A stretch of DNA of 64,000 bases from Bacillota bacterium (GCA_023411395.1 JAEYOV010000084.1:62001-126000), one strand, 5' to 3'; shown: positions 1 to 8,904, counted from the first letter of the stretch. Translations and numbers: made by a program. The notes: generated by a model from the letters alone, not told the origin.

Positions 1-360
1 GGCGCGCTGTGCAAGGCGCCCTCCTACCGCACCACACCCTTTGGCAGGGAAATATGCGACCTGATGCTGGCGGTGAACCGCGCCTACGGGAAAAGCGACT
101 ACATCCCCTGCATCACCTGGGGCCGCACCGCGCGCTTTGCCAGCCATTTGCAGGTGGGCGACCACGTGCAGGTGCAGGGCCGGTTCCAAAGCCGGGCCTA
201 CCAAAAGCAGCTTGCCGACGGCACCATTCTCAACAAAACAGCCTACGAGGTTTCCGTGGGCCGCCTGACGCTGCTCAAGCAGGGCCGCGAGGAGGAGGAA
301 GAACTGCCCCTGCCGGAGGGGATTGCCTACCAGGCCTCGCAGGAATTGCTGGGGCAGTAA
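1..360 (+). CDS. Single-stranded DNA-binding protein-like, 3' part
   Basis: The frame is open from base 1, so the gene starts before the window; 119 residues are visible. They read through FGREICDLMLAVNRAYGK, then DYIPCITWGRTARFA and QVGDHVQVQGRFQSRAY, which is the core of the OB fold of bacterial SSB proteins. The protein ends in ELPLPEGIAYQASQELLGQ rather than the acidic DDDIPF-type tip of a canonical SSB, so it may be the second, SSB-like paralogue common in Clostridia. Binding of single-stranded DNA in replication or repair is inferred from family. A hairpin terminator follows about 40 bases downstream. Confidence 0.8.
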   Translation, partial: GALCKAPSYRTTPFGREICDLMLAVNRAYGKSDYIPCITWGRTARFASHLQVGDHVQVQGRFQSRAYQKQLADGTILNKTAYEVSVGRLTLLKQGREEEEELPLPEGIAYQASQELLGQ

Positions 361-401
361 AAGCGCAAACATCTATTGAAAGCACACACAGGCTTTTCAA
401 G

Positions 402-434
402 GCCGCCGGGACATAATGTTTCCGGCGGCTTTTA
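402..434 (+). terminator. Intrinsic terminator after the SSB-like gene
   Basis: The arms GCCGCCGG (402-409) and CCGGCGGC (422-429) pair perfectly around a 12-base loop and run straight into TTTT. It lies about 40 bases after the stop codon. Confidence 0.75.
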
Positions 435-440
435 TGCTGC

Positions 441-602
441 CGCATGCACATGATTGCATCTGCAAGCATATGATTTCATCTGCTTGCATTTGCATGCATA
501 TGCTTGCAGATGATTTCAATTGCAAGCAGATGCATGCATATGTTTCCGTAATCCAATCCGAATCCAAATCCAAATCCAAATCCAATCCGTATCCGTATCC
601 GA
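441..602. repeat. Palindromic TGCATGCA-type repeats plus ATCCAA-type hexamer repeat
   Basis: Between the terminator and the next gene (361-820, no convincing gene) lies simple but ordered DNA. A 16-base sequence at 457-472 recurs inverted at 497-512, and CATCTGCTTGCA (477-488) recurs inverted at 521-532, so two stems interleave. From about 550 to 602 the sequence is a run of ATCCAA/ATCCGA/ATCCGT hexamers. Short frames through this tract encode only low-complexity peptides and were not called. Its role is unknown; the hexamer tract could be prone to slippage. Confidence 0.7.
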
Positions 603-820
603 AACAACGCGTGCGCGCGGAATTACGGCTGCCGCTGCTTCCCATTTTGGCGTTGCGCCGTTTTGTCCTGGCGGAAAAATAAATGTGTGCAACCTTGAAA
701 AATGCCAAAACAGGGGAGAAAAGCAAAAGGCGTTTATGCTATACTGAATGTGAAAACAAGGCGTTTTGCGCCTGATGGCCGCCGCCAATAGACAGGCCCT
801 TGCCGCAAGGAGGAAACGAA

Positions 821-2440
821 ATGCAGTATGATCCGGCGTATTTGCCCTATCCTTCCTCAAGGTATCCCGTATACGCCAGCCGGGGCATGGTGGCAGCCTC
901 GTCCCCCCAGGCTTCCGCCGCCGGGCTGCATGCGCTGCGCACGGGCGGCAACGCGGTGGACGCGGCCGTAGCCGCCGCCGCGGCGCTGACCGTGGTGGAG
1001 CCTACCTCCAACGGCATCGGCAGCGATGCCTTCGCCCTTGTCTGGATCGAAAAGGACCGCAAACTCTACGGTCTCAACGCCAGCGGCTGGGCGCCCCGTG
1101 ACATCACCATTGAAAAGGTGCTGGCAAAAAACCCGCCGGAAGGCAAAATGCCCGCCTACGGCTGGACGCCCGTTATGGTGCCCGGTGCGCCCAAGGCCTG
1201 GGCCTCGCTTTCCGGGCGGTTTGGCAGGCTGCCGCTTTCCGCTGCGCTTGCCCCCGCCATCGACTACGCCAGGGAGGGCTATCCCGCCTCCCCCAACCTG
1301 GCCCGTGCCTGGGCGCTGGCGTATAGCCGCTACAGCCGCATGGCACAATCGCCGGAGTTTGCGCAGTGGTTTACAACCTTCGCCCCAAACGGGGAGCCGC
1401 CAAAGCCCGGCTCCCTCGTACGGCTGCCCGATCACGCGGACACGCTTCAAATGATCGCCAAGTCCAACGCGGAGGATTTCTACAAGGGCGAACTGATGGA
1501 GCGCATCGTCAAGGACAGCCGGGCGTTCGGCGGATACTTATGCGAGGAGGACTTTTCGCAATACGACGTCACCTTTGTGGAACCGGCCACGGTGAACTAC
1601 CGGGGATACGACGTTTGCGAGATTCCGCCCAACGGCCAGGGCATTGTGGCGCTGATGGCGCTGAACATATTGAAGGAGTTTCAGTTTTCGCAAAAGGAAT
1701 GCACCGGTACATACCACAAGCAGTGGGAGGCCATGAAGCTGGCCTTTTTAGACGGGCTGCACTACATTACCGATCCCGCATGCATGGCGCTTTCCTGTCA
1801 TGACCTTTTGCAGCCGGCCTACGGCGCCCTGCGCGCGGCACAGATCGGGGAGAAGGCCGGTGTGCATGTCCATGGCGCGCCGCCCAGGAGCGGCACGGTC
1901 TACCTGTGCACGGCGGACGGTGAAGGTAACATGGTTTCGTACATCCAAAGCAACTACATGGGCTTTGGCTCCGGCATCGTGGTGCGGGGCACGGGCATCA
2001 GCCTGCAAAACCGGGGGTATGATTTTTCTCTGAACCCCGCTGATTCTAATTGCCTCGCGCCCCGGAAGAAGACGTACCATACCATCATCCCCGGCTTCCT
2101 CATGAAGGAGGGCCGGGCCCTGGGCCCCTTTGGGGTCATGGGCGGATACATGCAGCCCCAGGGCCACGTGCAGGTGGTGATGAACCTGATCGATTTCCAC
2201 TTGAACCCCCAGCAGGCGCTGGACGCGCCCCGCTGGCAATGGCTGCAAAACGGCCGCTTCCTTGTTGAGGATTCTTTCCCGGCGGAAATCGCCAGGCAGC
2301 TTGCCGCGCGGGGCCACAAGGTGGAAATCGCGCTGGATAGCACCACGTTTGGCCGCGGCCAGATCATACTCCGTGGCCCGGAGGGCTCCCTGGTGGGCGG
2401 CACGGAAAAGCGCACCGACAGCAATATCGCCTGCTATTAG
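821..2440 (+). CDS. Gamma-glutamyltransferase family protein (YwrD type)
   Basis: A 539-residue Ntn-hydrolase of the gamma-glutamyltranspeptidase family. The N-terminal GMVAASSPQASAAGLHALR and GGNAVDAAVAAAAALTVVEP match the start of the large subunit. The expected autocleavage nucleophile is Thr359 in RSGTVYLCTADGEGN, where the small subunit would begin; the C-terminal GGTEKRTDSNIACY matches the family end. No signal peptide is seen and the length fits the cytoplasmic YwrD-like branch (about 525 residues) rather than secreted GGT. It would transfer or hydrolyse gamma-glutamyl groups, such as those of glutathione or acylated amines; the substrate is not known. Start 821 was chosen over 800 because AAGGAGG at 807-813 sits 7 bases before it. 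It is transcribed alone and its stop overlaps the convergent gene by 4 bases. Confidence 0.85.
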   Translation: MQYDPAYLPYPSSRYPVYASRGMVAASSPQASAAGLHALRTGGNAVDAAVAAAAALTVVEPTSNGIGSDAFALVWIEKDRKLYGLNASGWAPRDITIEKVLAKNPPEGKMPAYGWTPVMVPGAPKAWASLSGRFGRLPLSAALAPAIDYAREGYPASPNLARAWALAYSRYSRMAQSPEFAQWFTTFAPNGEPPKPGSLVRLPDHADTLQMIAKSNAEDFYKGELMERIVKDSRAFGGYLCEEDFSQYDVTFVEPATVNYRGYDVCEIPPNGQGIVALMALNILKEFQFSQKECTGTYHKQWEAMKLAFLDGLHYITDPACMALSCHDLLQPAYGALRAAQIGEKAGVHVHGAPPRSGTVYLCTADGEGNMVSYIQSNYMGFGSGIVVRGTGISLQNRGYDFSLNPADSNCLAPRKKTYHTIIPGFLMKEGRALGPFGVMGGYMQPQGHVQVVMNLIDFHLNPQQALDAPRWQWLQNGRFLVEDSFPAEIARQLAARGHKVEIALDSTTFGRGQIILRGPEGSLVGGTEKRTDSNIACY

Positions 2441-3819
2441 TAATCCGCGCGGGCAAAGGTCACGCTGTCAAGGCCGATGACGGCGCTTGCTCCGCCTCCC
2501 GCGGAGCTTGTGAACTGAATCCTGGCGGAGGCCGCAAGAAGCGGGGCGCGCTCAGTGAAACCGGTGTACACCTGCCATTGACTGTTCGCTTGGATAAGCT
2601 GCGATACGACCAGGGCCAGCCCGAGGCCGATCTCATTGCCAAGCGCGTCCAGCCAGCGCACCTGGGCCAGCACATTGCCGTTTACGGCGATCTCGCCGTT
2701 ATAGTGGAGCGCAAAGTTCAAAAGAAAGCAGCTGCAGGCCGGGCCCGGCGGCAGGGCAACCGTCTGGTTGATCAGGGCGCCGTCGCTGGAGAGCTCAGCA
2801 AAATTCTGCCCGATATAGCCGCCGGTATTCTGTGCCGTAACGCCAAGGGATGTCCATTCCTCCAGGCCGCTGGCAAAGCCGGGGTTTTGCAATAGATTGG
2901 GCGAAGCAAGCCGTATAAGGATCACCTGATCCAAATTGAGGGAGGATTCGGCGGCTCCGGCTGCGGTGAATATCAGCCTTGCCCTCACCGCGCCGACGGG
3001 TGCAGGCCCGCTGAGCTGCACAAAGTTCAAATATCCGCCCTGCCCCGACAGCGTGGCCGGAACGATGGTGATGTCGATGCCCGGCGTGCCGATGGGATTG
3101 CCCAGCACATTCAGCCAGATCAATTGGACTGTCACGGTTGATCCCAATAGCGATTGGGCAGCAAAGCTCAACAGATAGGCTGCCCCGGGCAGAAAGGGGT
3201 TGAGCAGGATGTCCTGCGCAAGCGTTCCCTGAACAGCGCCCGATTGCGAAACCGCCGCGCCGCCCTCCCAGAGCACTGAGAAGGTGGGAGCAAACCCGGT
3301 GGCATCCCACTGTGCCAGGCCTGATTCAAAGCCCGGATTGCCCACAAGGTTCGGCGACTCTACCGGCGCCAGGTTGACAAGATCCAGTAGCAGCGGTATA
3401 TCTGTTGCGCTCTTGCTGAACTTAATACGTGCCCATACCGCGTTCAGCGGCGGGCGGTCGGTCACAGCAAAAAAGGTTTTCCGCACACTGGAAACCGACG
3501 CGCTGGGCAGGAATGCGCGAAGGCCCGTTCCGGCCACGACACCGTTTATATCCAGCCAGAGCACTTCCGCTACCAGATTGCCCGGGCCGGCAACGGAGGC
3601 ATATGCGATAAAGCTTAAAAACAACGGTTTCCTTTGAAACAGGCCCAGCGCCACATCCTGATAAAGGCTGGCCACGCCTGGCCCAAGGCTGGCCGCCTGG
3701 GTGCCTTCCGCCGGAGAAGTGTCGGTTGTTATGACGTTATCGGCCTGCCAGAAGGCCAGGCCGCTTTCAAAGCTTGGATTTTGCAAAAGGTTGCCGCACC
3801 GGGACAGTAAATTGATCAT
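2437..3819 (-). CDS. Protein of three tandem carbohydrate-binding-like modules
   Basis: A 460-residue protein made of three similar modules of about 150 residues. Each opens with the same block: NLLQNPSFESGLAFW (about residue 10), NLVGNPGFESGLAQW (about 160) and NLLQNPGFASGLEEW (about 310). Each continues as an all-beta sequence with a VxWLDxxGN-like strand (LWLDINGV, IWLNVLGN, RWLDALGN). The opening block resembles CBM4/9-like folds and the NTTRR-F1 modules of spore or surface proteins in Peptococcaceae. No signal peptide, anchor or catalytic domain is visible, so a surface or spore role is only inference. Start 3819 has GGAGGG 5 bases upstream; an ATG at 3858 has no such site. Confidence 0.65.
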   Translation of the reverse strand: MINLLSRCGNLLQNPSFESGLAFWQADNVITTDTSPAEGTQAASLGPGVASLYQDVALGLFQRKPLFLSFIAYASVAGPGNLVAEVLWLDINGVVAGTGLRAFLPSASVSSVRKTFFAVTDRPPLNAVWARIKFSKSATDIPLLLDLVNLAPVESPNLVGNPGFESGLAQWDATGFAPTFSVLWEGGAAVSQSGAVQGTLAQDILLNPFLPGAAYLLSFAAQSLLGSTVTVQLIWLNVLGNPIGTPGIDITIVPATLSGQGGYLNFVQLSGPAPVGAVRARLIFTAAGAAESSLNLDQVILIRLASPNLLQNPGFASGLEEWTSLGVTAQNTGGYIGQNFAELSSDGALINQTVALPPGPACSCFLLNFALHYNGEIAVNGNVLAQVRWLDALGNEIGLGLALVVSQLIQANSQWQVYTGFTERAPLLAASARIQFTSSAGGGASAVIGLDSVTFARADY

Positions 3820-4139
3820 AAAAACCCTCCAGTATAAACAGAAAGAATAGGACCCCATATCCAGTATATTTTCTCAAAGACAGGCCGTGCCAAAATGGAT
3901 GGAAAATGCCCGGTTCCCGATCAAAACCGGCTGCCCATGCAGCGGTATACTGTAAAAAATGTATAAACAAGAATAACTTTCCCCTGTGTTTCGCGCGCTT
4001 TTTTCCCTTTTTTACAAGTCTTGCGGTGAAAAATGTCGGTACGGATCAATGAATAGCTAAACAACCATAAACGAATGCCCGATATATTCTATAGGCAGAA
4101 GATTACAGACAGGAAGCTTAGGTCAAGGAGGGATGAAGC
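3820..4139. other. Gene-free divergent region between CBM-like gene and fliD
   Basis: These 320 bases separate two divergent genes. The fliD half carries a sigma-D type promoter at 4058-4085. Nothing else was recognised; the short frames here have no ribosome sites. Confidence 0.6.
4058..4085 (+). promoter_or_regulatory. Sigma-D (sigma-28) type promoter for fliD
   Basis: TAAA at 4058-4061, a 16-base spacer and CCCGATAT at 4078-4085 match the flagellar consensus TAAA-N15/16-GCCGATAT with one mismatch. It lies about 55 bases before fliD, a class that sigma-D normally controls. Confidence 0.75.
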
Positions 4140-6065
4140 ATGGCCGGCATCAATCCAACTACTTTGCGGCTGTCCGGCATGGCATCCGGGCTGGACACCG
4201 AGAGCATTGTCAGAGACCTGATGGCAGTAGGCAAGCTCAAGGTGGAAGGCGTCAAAAAGCAAAAGGTCCTGCTGGAATGGAAGCAGGAATACTACAAGGA
4301 AGTCACAAGCAAGCTCAGTGCTTTCCAGAAGAAATATTTCAGCGCTTCCTCCTCGGGTTCGCTGATGGGCGGCGCGCTGAGCATGCTTACCGCCACTTAC
4401 AACTCCCCCTATGTGTCCGTACTGGGCGGCTCAAGCGCCACCCAGGGCTCCATGTACATTGCCGATATCGTAAGCCTGGCCTCCAGCGCCAGGCTGGAAG
4501 GCACCCGGTCCGCAAGCGCCAACCCGAAAATCAGCGTCAACACGGAAGCCCTAGCCGATCTTGCGGGAAAGAGCATTGCCGTCACGCTGGACGGCCAGAC
4601 CAAAACCATCACATTTTCCCCCCGCGCCTACGGAACCTCCCAGGATGTGCAGCAGGAGCTGTCCTCGCAGCTTACCGCCGCCTTCGGCGCAAACCGTGTC
4701 GATGTGACCCTGGACGGGGATGAGCTCGCCCTGGCCGCTGAAAACTCCTCCCTGCGCATCAGCGTGCCGACAGACCCCCAAAGCAATCCGACGGGCATAC
4801 TGGATTTTGTCAATTACAGCAGCAACAGGCTTGACTTCAATCTGAGCCTTGCACAGGCCGGCCTTTTGCGGGATGTGTTTGTTTCACCCGAGGACACCGG
4901 CCTTGCCTTTTCCATCAACGGCAAAGCCTTTTCCTTTACGGGCGAAAGCACGATGAACGACATCATGAAGGCCGTCAACGCAAGCGACGCCGGGGTAACC
5001 ATGAGCTATTCCCAGCTTACCGACACCTTCTCCCTGGTATCAAAAACCACCGGCGCCGCCGCCGGCATATCCGTTCAGGACGACCACGGCTTTTTGATGG
5101 ACGCGCTCTTTGGCGGAGGCCGGTACATGGCCGGCACGGACGCCGTGGTGCGCATGAGCACAAACGGCTCGAAAAACGAAACGGACCTGATCACCGTGCA
5201 GCGCAGCAGCAACACCTTCACCGTGAACGGGGCCACCATCAAGCTTCTGGGCAAGGCCGCGGGCGAAGCGCAGGAGGATATCGCCATCAATATGGCCTAC
5301 GACACGGACGCCATCGTGGATAAGGTCAAGGCCTTTGTAAACGACTACAACGAGCTGCTGGCCCTAATCACGACAAGAACGTCGGAGGAAAGATTCCGCG
5401 ATTTCCAGCCGCTGTCGGACGATGAAAAAGAGGAGATGTCCGAAAAGGAGATCGAGCTTTGGACCGCCAAGGCCAAGAGCGGCATCCTGCGCAGCGATAC
5501 CTTTCTCAAGGCCATTGAAACCGAGCTGAAGAGCAGCATGTACTCGGTTGTGAAAGAGCTTGGCGGTACGGACACGGCCCTGGGCATTCTTGCGCAAATC
5601 GGCATCACCACCGGGCCCTATACGGAAAAGGGGCAGCTTCACCTGGATGAGAACAAGCTGCGGGAAGCCTTGGAAGCCGATATGGAAAAAGCCCTCGGCC
5701 TGCTTACGCAAAAAAGCTCCGTTTCCTTTTCCCTGTATGCCACAAAGGAACAGCAGCAGCAGCGGTTTGCAGAGTCGGGTATTTTCTGGCGTTTGAGCGA
5801 TATCCTTTCCAGAAACCTGAACTCCGTCGGGAAGAAGGGCGCGCTGATCAATTTGATAGGCAGCCCCAACAGCGGGTACAAGGGCGAGACCGAATATTCA
5901 AAGCGCATAGCAAGCATACAGAGCCGCATCGACCGTATGAACGACAGTCTGCTCATGGAAGAGGACCGCTACTGGAGGCAGTTTACCGCCATGGAAACGG
6001 CGCTTTCCAAAATGAATTCCCAGGCTTCCTGGCTTGCCGGCATGCTTGGACAAGGACAATATTAA
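4140..6065 (+). CDS. fliD: Flagellar filament cap protein FliD (HAP2)
   Basis: A 641-residue protein capping the growing filament and helping flagellin fold into it outside the cell. The N-terminus (LRLSGMASGLDTESIVRDLM) is the typical FliD_N motif, and residues about 370 to 640 form the FliD C-terminal region with coiled-coil ends such as ERFRDFQPLSDDEKEEMSEKE and RIASIQSRIDRMNDSLLMEE. It is longer than some Bacillus homologues, with the extra length in the middle (outer D2/D3) part. AAGGAGGG at 4125-4132 supports the start. fliS follows 15 bases later, as is usual, and the sigma-D type promoter upstream marks it as a late gene. Confidence 0.95.
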   Translation: MAGINPTTLRLSGMASGLDTESIVRDLMAVGKLKVEGVKKQKVLLEWKQEYYKEVTSKLSAFQKKYFSASSSGSLMGGALSMLTATYNSPYVSVLGGSSATQGSMYIADIVSLASSARLEGTRSASANPKISVNTEALADLAGKSIAVTLDGQTKTITFSPRAYGTSQDVQQELSSQLTAAFGANRVDVTLDGDELALAAENSSLRISVPTDPQSNPTGILDFVNYSSNRLDFNLSLAQAGLLRDVFVSPEDTGLAFSINGKAFSFTGESTMNDIMKAVNASDAGVTMSYSQLTDTFSLVSKTTGAAAGISVQDDHGFLMDALFGGGRYMAGTDAVVRMSTNGSKNETDLITVQRSSNTFTVNGATIKLLGKAAGEAQEDIAINMAYDTDAIVDKVKAFVNDYNELLALITTRTSEERFRDFQPLSDDEKEEMSEKEIELWTAKAKSGILRSDTFLKAIETELKSSMYSVVKELGGTDTALGILAQIGITTGPYTEKGQLHLDENKLREALEADMEKALGLLTQKSSVSFSLYATKEQQQQRFAESGIFWRLSDILSRNLNSVGKKGALINLIGSPNSGYKGETEYSKRIASIQSRIDRMNDSLLMEEDRYWRQFTAMETALSKMNSQASWLAGMLGQGQY

Positions 6066-6080
6066 TGGAGGTACATGCAA

Positions 6081-6470
6081 ATGACAATGGCCGCGCAATA
6101 CCAAAGGTACAAAGCACAGTCCGTCGGCGCGCTGACGCCGGGAGAACAGATTGTGCTATTGTTCGAGCAGGCTGCCGTGAAGCTGAACAAAGCCGTTGCC
6201 GCGATTGAACAAAACGACGTATGCGGCGCGCACAACGCCATTGTGAGCGCCCAGAATATCTACCTGTTCTTATCCGACCAGTTGGATATGCGGATGGAAA
6301 TTTCCCAAAGCCTGTTTTCCCTGTATCAATACATCTATGACGAATTGGTCAAAGCCAATCTCAAAAAGGATATCGAAATCGTAAAGAGTATGCTGAACAT
6401 GACCCGCAGCTTCAAGGATACCTGGAAGCAGGCGGAGGTATTGGGCCGCGCCGGCGGGGCTGCCAAATGA
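6081..6470 (+). CDS. fliS: Flagellin export chaperone FliS
   Basis: A 129-residue all-helical chaperone that binds the flagellin C-terminus in the cytoplasm. In B. subtilis it also works with FliW and CsrA. The N-terminal AAQYQRYKAQSV and the LLFEQAAVKLNKA and IYDELVKANLKKDIEIVKS segments are characteristic. The ATG at 6081 is preferred over 6075 because GGAGGT (6067-6072) is then 8 bases away instead of 2. It follows fliD, and its stop overlaps the next start by 4 bases, implying coupled translation. Confidence 0.92.
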   Translation: MTMAAQYQRYKAQSVGALTPGEQIVLLFEQAAVKLNKAVAAIEQNDVCGAHNAIVSAQNIYLFLSDQLDMRMEISQSLFSLYQYIYDELVKANLKKDIEIVKSMLNMTRSFKDTWKQAEVLGRAGGAAK

Positions 6471-6970
6471 TGAAGCCGCAGGTGGACCTTATAAAGCAAA
6501 TAGAACAAATGCTCCTTGCGCGTCTGGACCTTTTGAAGCTGTACCCCGTGCTGTCGGCACAGGCGATGCAGCTCCTGGAGGAAAGCGACGCGGAAGGATT
6601 TTTACAGAAGCTTACCGAGCGCGGCGCGCTCATCGAAAAGGCGGACGCGCTCACAGGCAGTATCGATGCGCTGGCTTCAGGGCTTGACGGCAGTTTCGGC
6701 GCGGCAGTCTCGAACCTTATAAAGCCTGGCGCAGCAAGCGGCGGTTGCCCCGAATGGGGCGTTCATGCCGCCCGCATCATGGAGCGCACCCAGAAGCTTA
6801 TACGAAGCTGCGCGCTTTTTGATAAAAAGCTGATGGCCAGCGCCAGGGCTGTGAGCGAGCAGATGCAGGAGCAGCATGGCCGCACCCTTATGCAGCGCAA
6901 AATCAACAGCCTATATACCGTTAAAAGCGCAGACCCGCACGGCGCGCACATTCAGTTCAGCTCCAAATAG
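6467..6970 (+). CDS. Possible FliT-like flagellar chaperone
   Basis: A 167-residue, mostly helical protein whose start overlaps the fliS stop by 4 bases. The first 70 residues (VDLIKQIEQMLLARLDLLK, then LLEESDAEGFLQKLTERGALIEKAD) have the heptad look of FlgN/FliT export chaperones. The second half is also predicted helical and basic. Position after fliD-fliS is where fliT usually sits, so a chaperone for FliD is likely by context, though the sequence match by eye is weak. Confidence 0.5.
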   Translation: MMKPQVDLIKQIEQMLLARLDLLKLYPVLSAQAMQLLEESDAEGFLQKLTERGALIEKADALTGSIDALASGLDGSFGAAVSNLIKPGAASGGCPEWGVHAARIMERTQKLIRSCALFDKKLMASARAVSEQMQEQHGRTLMQRKINSLYTVKSADPHGAHIQFSSK

Positions 6971-7011
6971 CGCCGGCGTTATCGGCGCGGCGATAAACCG
7001 GGGGAATAGCA

Positions 7012-7848
7012 ATGGATATTTTCAGTATTATAGGCTTTGTCGTGTCAGCCGGAAGCATAGTTCTGGGTTATGCCATGACCGGCGGAAATGTTAGGGCCTT
7101 GTGGATGGTCAGCGCATTGGTTATCACGGCCGGCGGTTCCGTTGGCGCTGTGCTTCTCGCTTATGGCTTCAACCAGGTCAAGCAGTTTCCGAAGCTGATG
7201 CTGGAAGTGTTTCTAAGTCCCAAATCCACCGTCGGCAAAACCATAGAATATCTCGTCACCTTATCCAAAACAGCCCGGCAAAGCGGCTTGCTCAGCCTGG
7301 AAAAAGCCATCACGGAGGATGACACCAAAAAGAAGGTCGACCCGTTTTTGAAGCGCGGTATTTTGATGGTGGTGGATGGCACCGATCCGGAAAAGATCAA
7401 CGATATCCTGCAAAATGACATTTATGTCTATGAGCAGAGCAGAGGCATTGATATCAGCATGTTCGAGTCCATGGGCTCCTATGCCCCCGCGTTTGGCATG
7501 ATCGGCACCATTGTGGGCCTGATCCAACTGCTTTCGGCGGGCATGGACGACCCCAGCGCACTGACGAAGGCCATTGGCGTGGCCTTTATTACGACGCTGT
7601 ACGGCAGCCTGCTGGCGAACATGTTCTTTCTGCCAGCCGCCAACAAGCTAAGGAGCAGGCTTTCGGTCTACCGCCTGGAAAAGGAAATGATCATTGAGGC
7701 CGTATGCGCCATCCGCAACGGCATCAACCCGCGCCTGCTGCAGGAGCAGCTTTCCTCCTATATGGTTCTTACATCGTCCAAAAAGGCGCGCAAAAGCCAG
7801 GCTGCCGGACAGGCGGAAAGGGCTGCCGAAGCTTCGGGCAGAACCTGA
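7012..7848 (+). CDS. motA: Flagellar motor stator protein MotA
   Basis: A 278-residue MotA/TolQ/ExbB-type membrane protein that forms the ion channel of the stator with MotB. Four membrane segments are visible, about residues 4-22, 29-50, 155-180 and 188-210. The large cytoplasmic loop between the second and third carries the charged torque region. The conserved segment SYAPAFGMIGTIVGLIQLL contains the family proline. A GGGGG-type ribosome site precedes the ATG. motB follows 59 bases later. Confidence 0.93.
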   Translation: MDIFSIIGFVVSAGSIVLGYAMTGGNVRALWMVSALVITAGGSVGAVLLAYGFNQVKQFPKLMLEVFLSPKSTVGKTIEYLVTLSKTARQSGLLSLEKAITEDDTKKKVDPFLKRGILMVVDGTDPEKINDILQNDIYVYEQSRGIDISMFESMGSYAPAFGMIGTIVGLIQLLSAGMDDPSALTKAIGVAFITTLYGSLLANMFFLPAANKLRSRLSVYRLEKEMIIEAVCAIRNGINPRLLQEQLSSYMVLTSSKKARKSQAAGQAERAAEASGRT

Positions 7849-7907
7849 GCTGACGGGGCCCGGATGGCAGAGCCAGGGGAGAACGCTCCGGAAAGGACTG
7901 TGGCGGC

Positions 7908-8750
7908 ATGAAAAGGCGCACATCGGAAACGCCCAAGGTTCAAACAGGGCAGTGGATAACGACTTATGCGGATTTGATGAACAACCTTTTAGTGTTTTTC
8001 ATGCTTCTGTACATTTTGAGCGTTGTTGACCTGCAAAAATTCAAGCGGATTTCAACCAGCTTCGTTGAAACATTGCTGGGTGCAACGCCGCAGATCGTTT
8101 ATGCGACACCGCATCCCGATTCCCCCGAAACATTTGTGATTACAGACCCCGACGCAACCGTGACGCCCGAGCCAATCCCGACTCCGGGGCCTGAAATGAC
8201 CCCGTTCGAAACGGCCGGGCTGACACCGACCGCGACGCCGGAGGTCACCGAAGGGCCTGACGCCGCGTCCGAGGAAGAATATGATGAGCTGTTTGACAGG
8301 ATCAATATCCTCCTAGAGGAAAAAGGCTACGCGGACCAGGTGAGCGTTGAAAAAAAGCGCGATATCATTTACCTGCGCTTTCGTGAAGGCGTGTTCTTTT
8401 ATCCCGATTCTCCGGAGCTGAAATCAGCCGCCTACCCGATTATAAGCAATATCAGCGGCATCATATTGGAATCCTATGACCTGATCGCCGGAATTGATAT
8501 CAGCGGCCATACGGCCAAAATTTCCAGGGACCCACCCACCAAGACCAACCTGTTTTCCTGGGAGCTTTCCACCGACCGCGCGCTTACCGTTTTGAAGTAT
8601 CTGGTGCAGCAGTGCGATATGCCCCAGGGCAAGCTTTCGGTGACAGGCTATTCCTGCAACGACCTATATATTGAAGGCGAAGCGGAGGAATTTCTGGCCC
8701 AGAACCGCCGGGTGGAAATCCGCCTGTCCAGATATACGGGGGCAGTATAG
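7908..8750 (+). CDS. motB: Flagellar motor stator protein MotB
   Basis: A 280-residue stator protein that anchors MotA to peptidoglycan. The single membrane helix (about residues 20-42) starts with TTYADLMNNLLVFFMLL, where Asp22 is the predicted ion-carrying residue. A Pro/Thr-rich linker (about residues 78-115: TVTPEPIPTPGPEMTP and TPTATPEVTEGP) leads to an OmpA-like peptidoglycan-binding domain with GIDISGHTA, LSTDRALTVLKYL and AQNRRVEIRLSR. The linker is unusual in its repeated TP units. Nothing in the sequence settles whether the ion is H+ or Na+. Confidence 0.93.
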   Translation: MKRRTSETPKVQTGQWITTYADLMNNLLVFFMLLYILSVVDLQKFKRISTSFVETLLGATPQIVYATPHPDSPETFVITDPDATVTPEPIPTPGPEMTPFETAGLTPTATPEVTEGPDAASEEEYDELFDRINILLEEKGYADQVSVEKKRDIIYLRFREGVFFYPDSPELKSAAYPIISNISGIILESYDLIAGIDISGHTAKISRDPPTKTNLFSWELSTDRALTVLKYLVQQCDMPQGKLSVTGYSCNDLYIEGEAEEFLAQNRRVEIRLSRYTGAV

Positions 8751-8833
8751 GCCCGGCCGGCTTAATTATTTCAAATCATTATTGCACCGATGTGGGGAGA
8801 AGTTTATCAATATACTCAGCACACTGTCACCTT

Positions 8834-8904
8834 GAGGGCCACGCCCGAAGGATCTTTCCTTTGGGCTATTTTTTGCTGCAAAAGATCCTTCGGGCGTGGC
8901 CCTC
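8834..8904. repeat. 24-bp perfect inverted repeat between convergent motB and cheY
   Basis: The arms at 8834-8857 and 8881-8904 are perfect reverse complements and flank a 23-base loop. The symmetry continues imperfectly outward to TGTCA...TGACA, giving a unit that begins TGTCACCTTGAGGGCC and on the other side ends GGCCCTCAGGATGACA. The unit resembles TGTCATCCTGAG-type intergenic repeats seen in many bacterial genomes (recalled, not searched). Its place between two convergent genes suggests use as a two-way terminator. Reading frames through the arms are mirror artefacts. Confidence 0.8.

Noticed and set aside
416..682. 88-residue frame in the repeat region
   Set aside because: It encodes repeated Cys/Ile/Met and Ser/Lys units from the DNA repeats and has no ribosome site.
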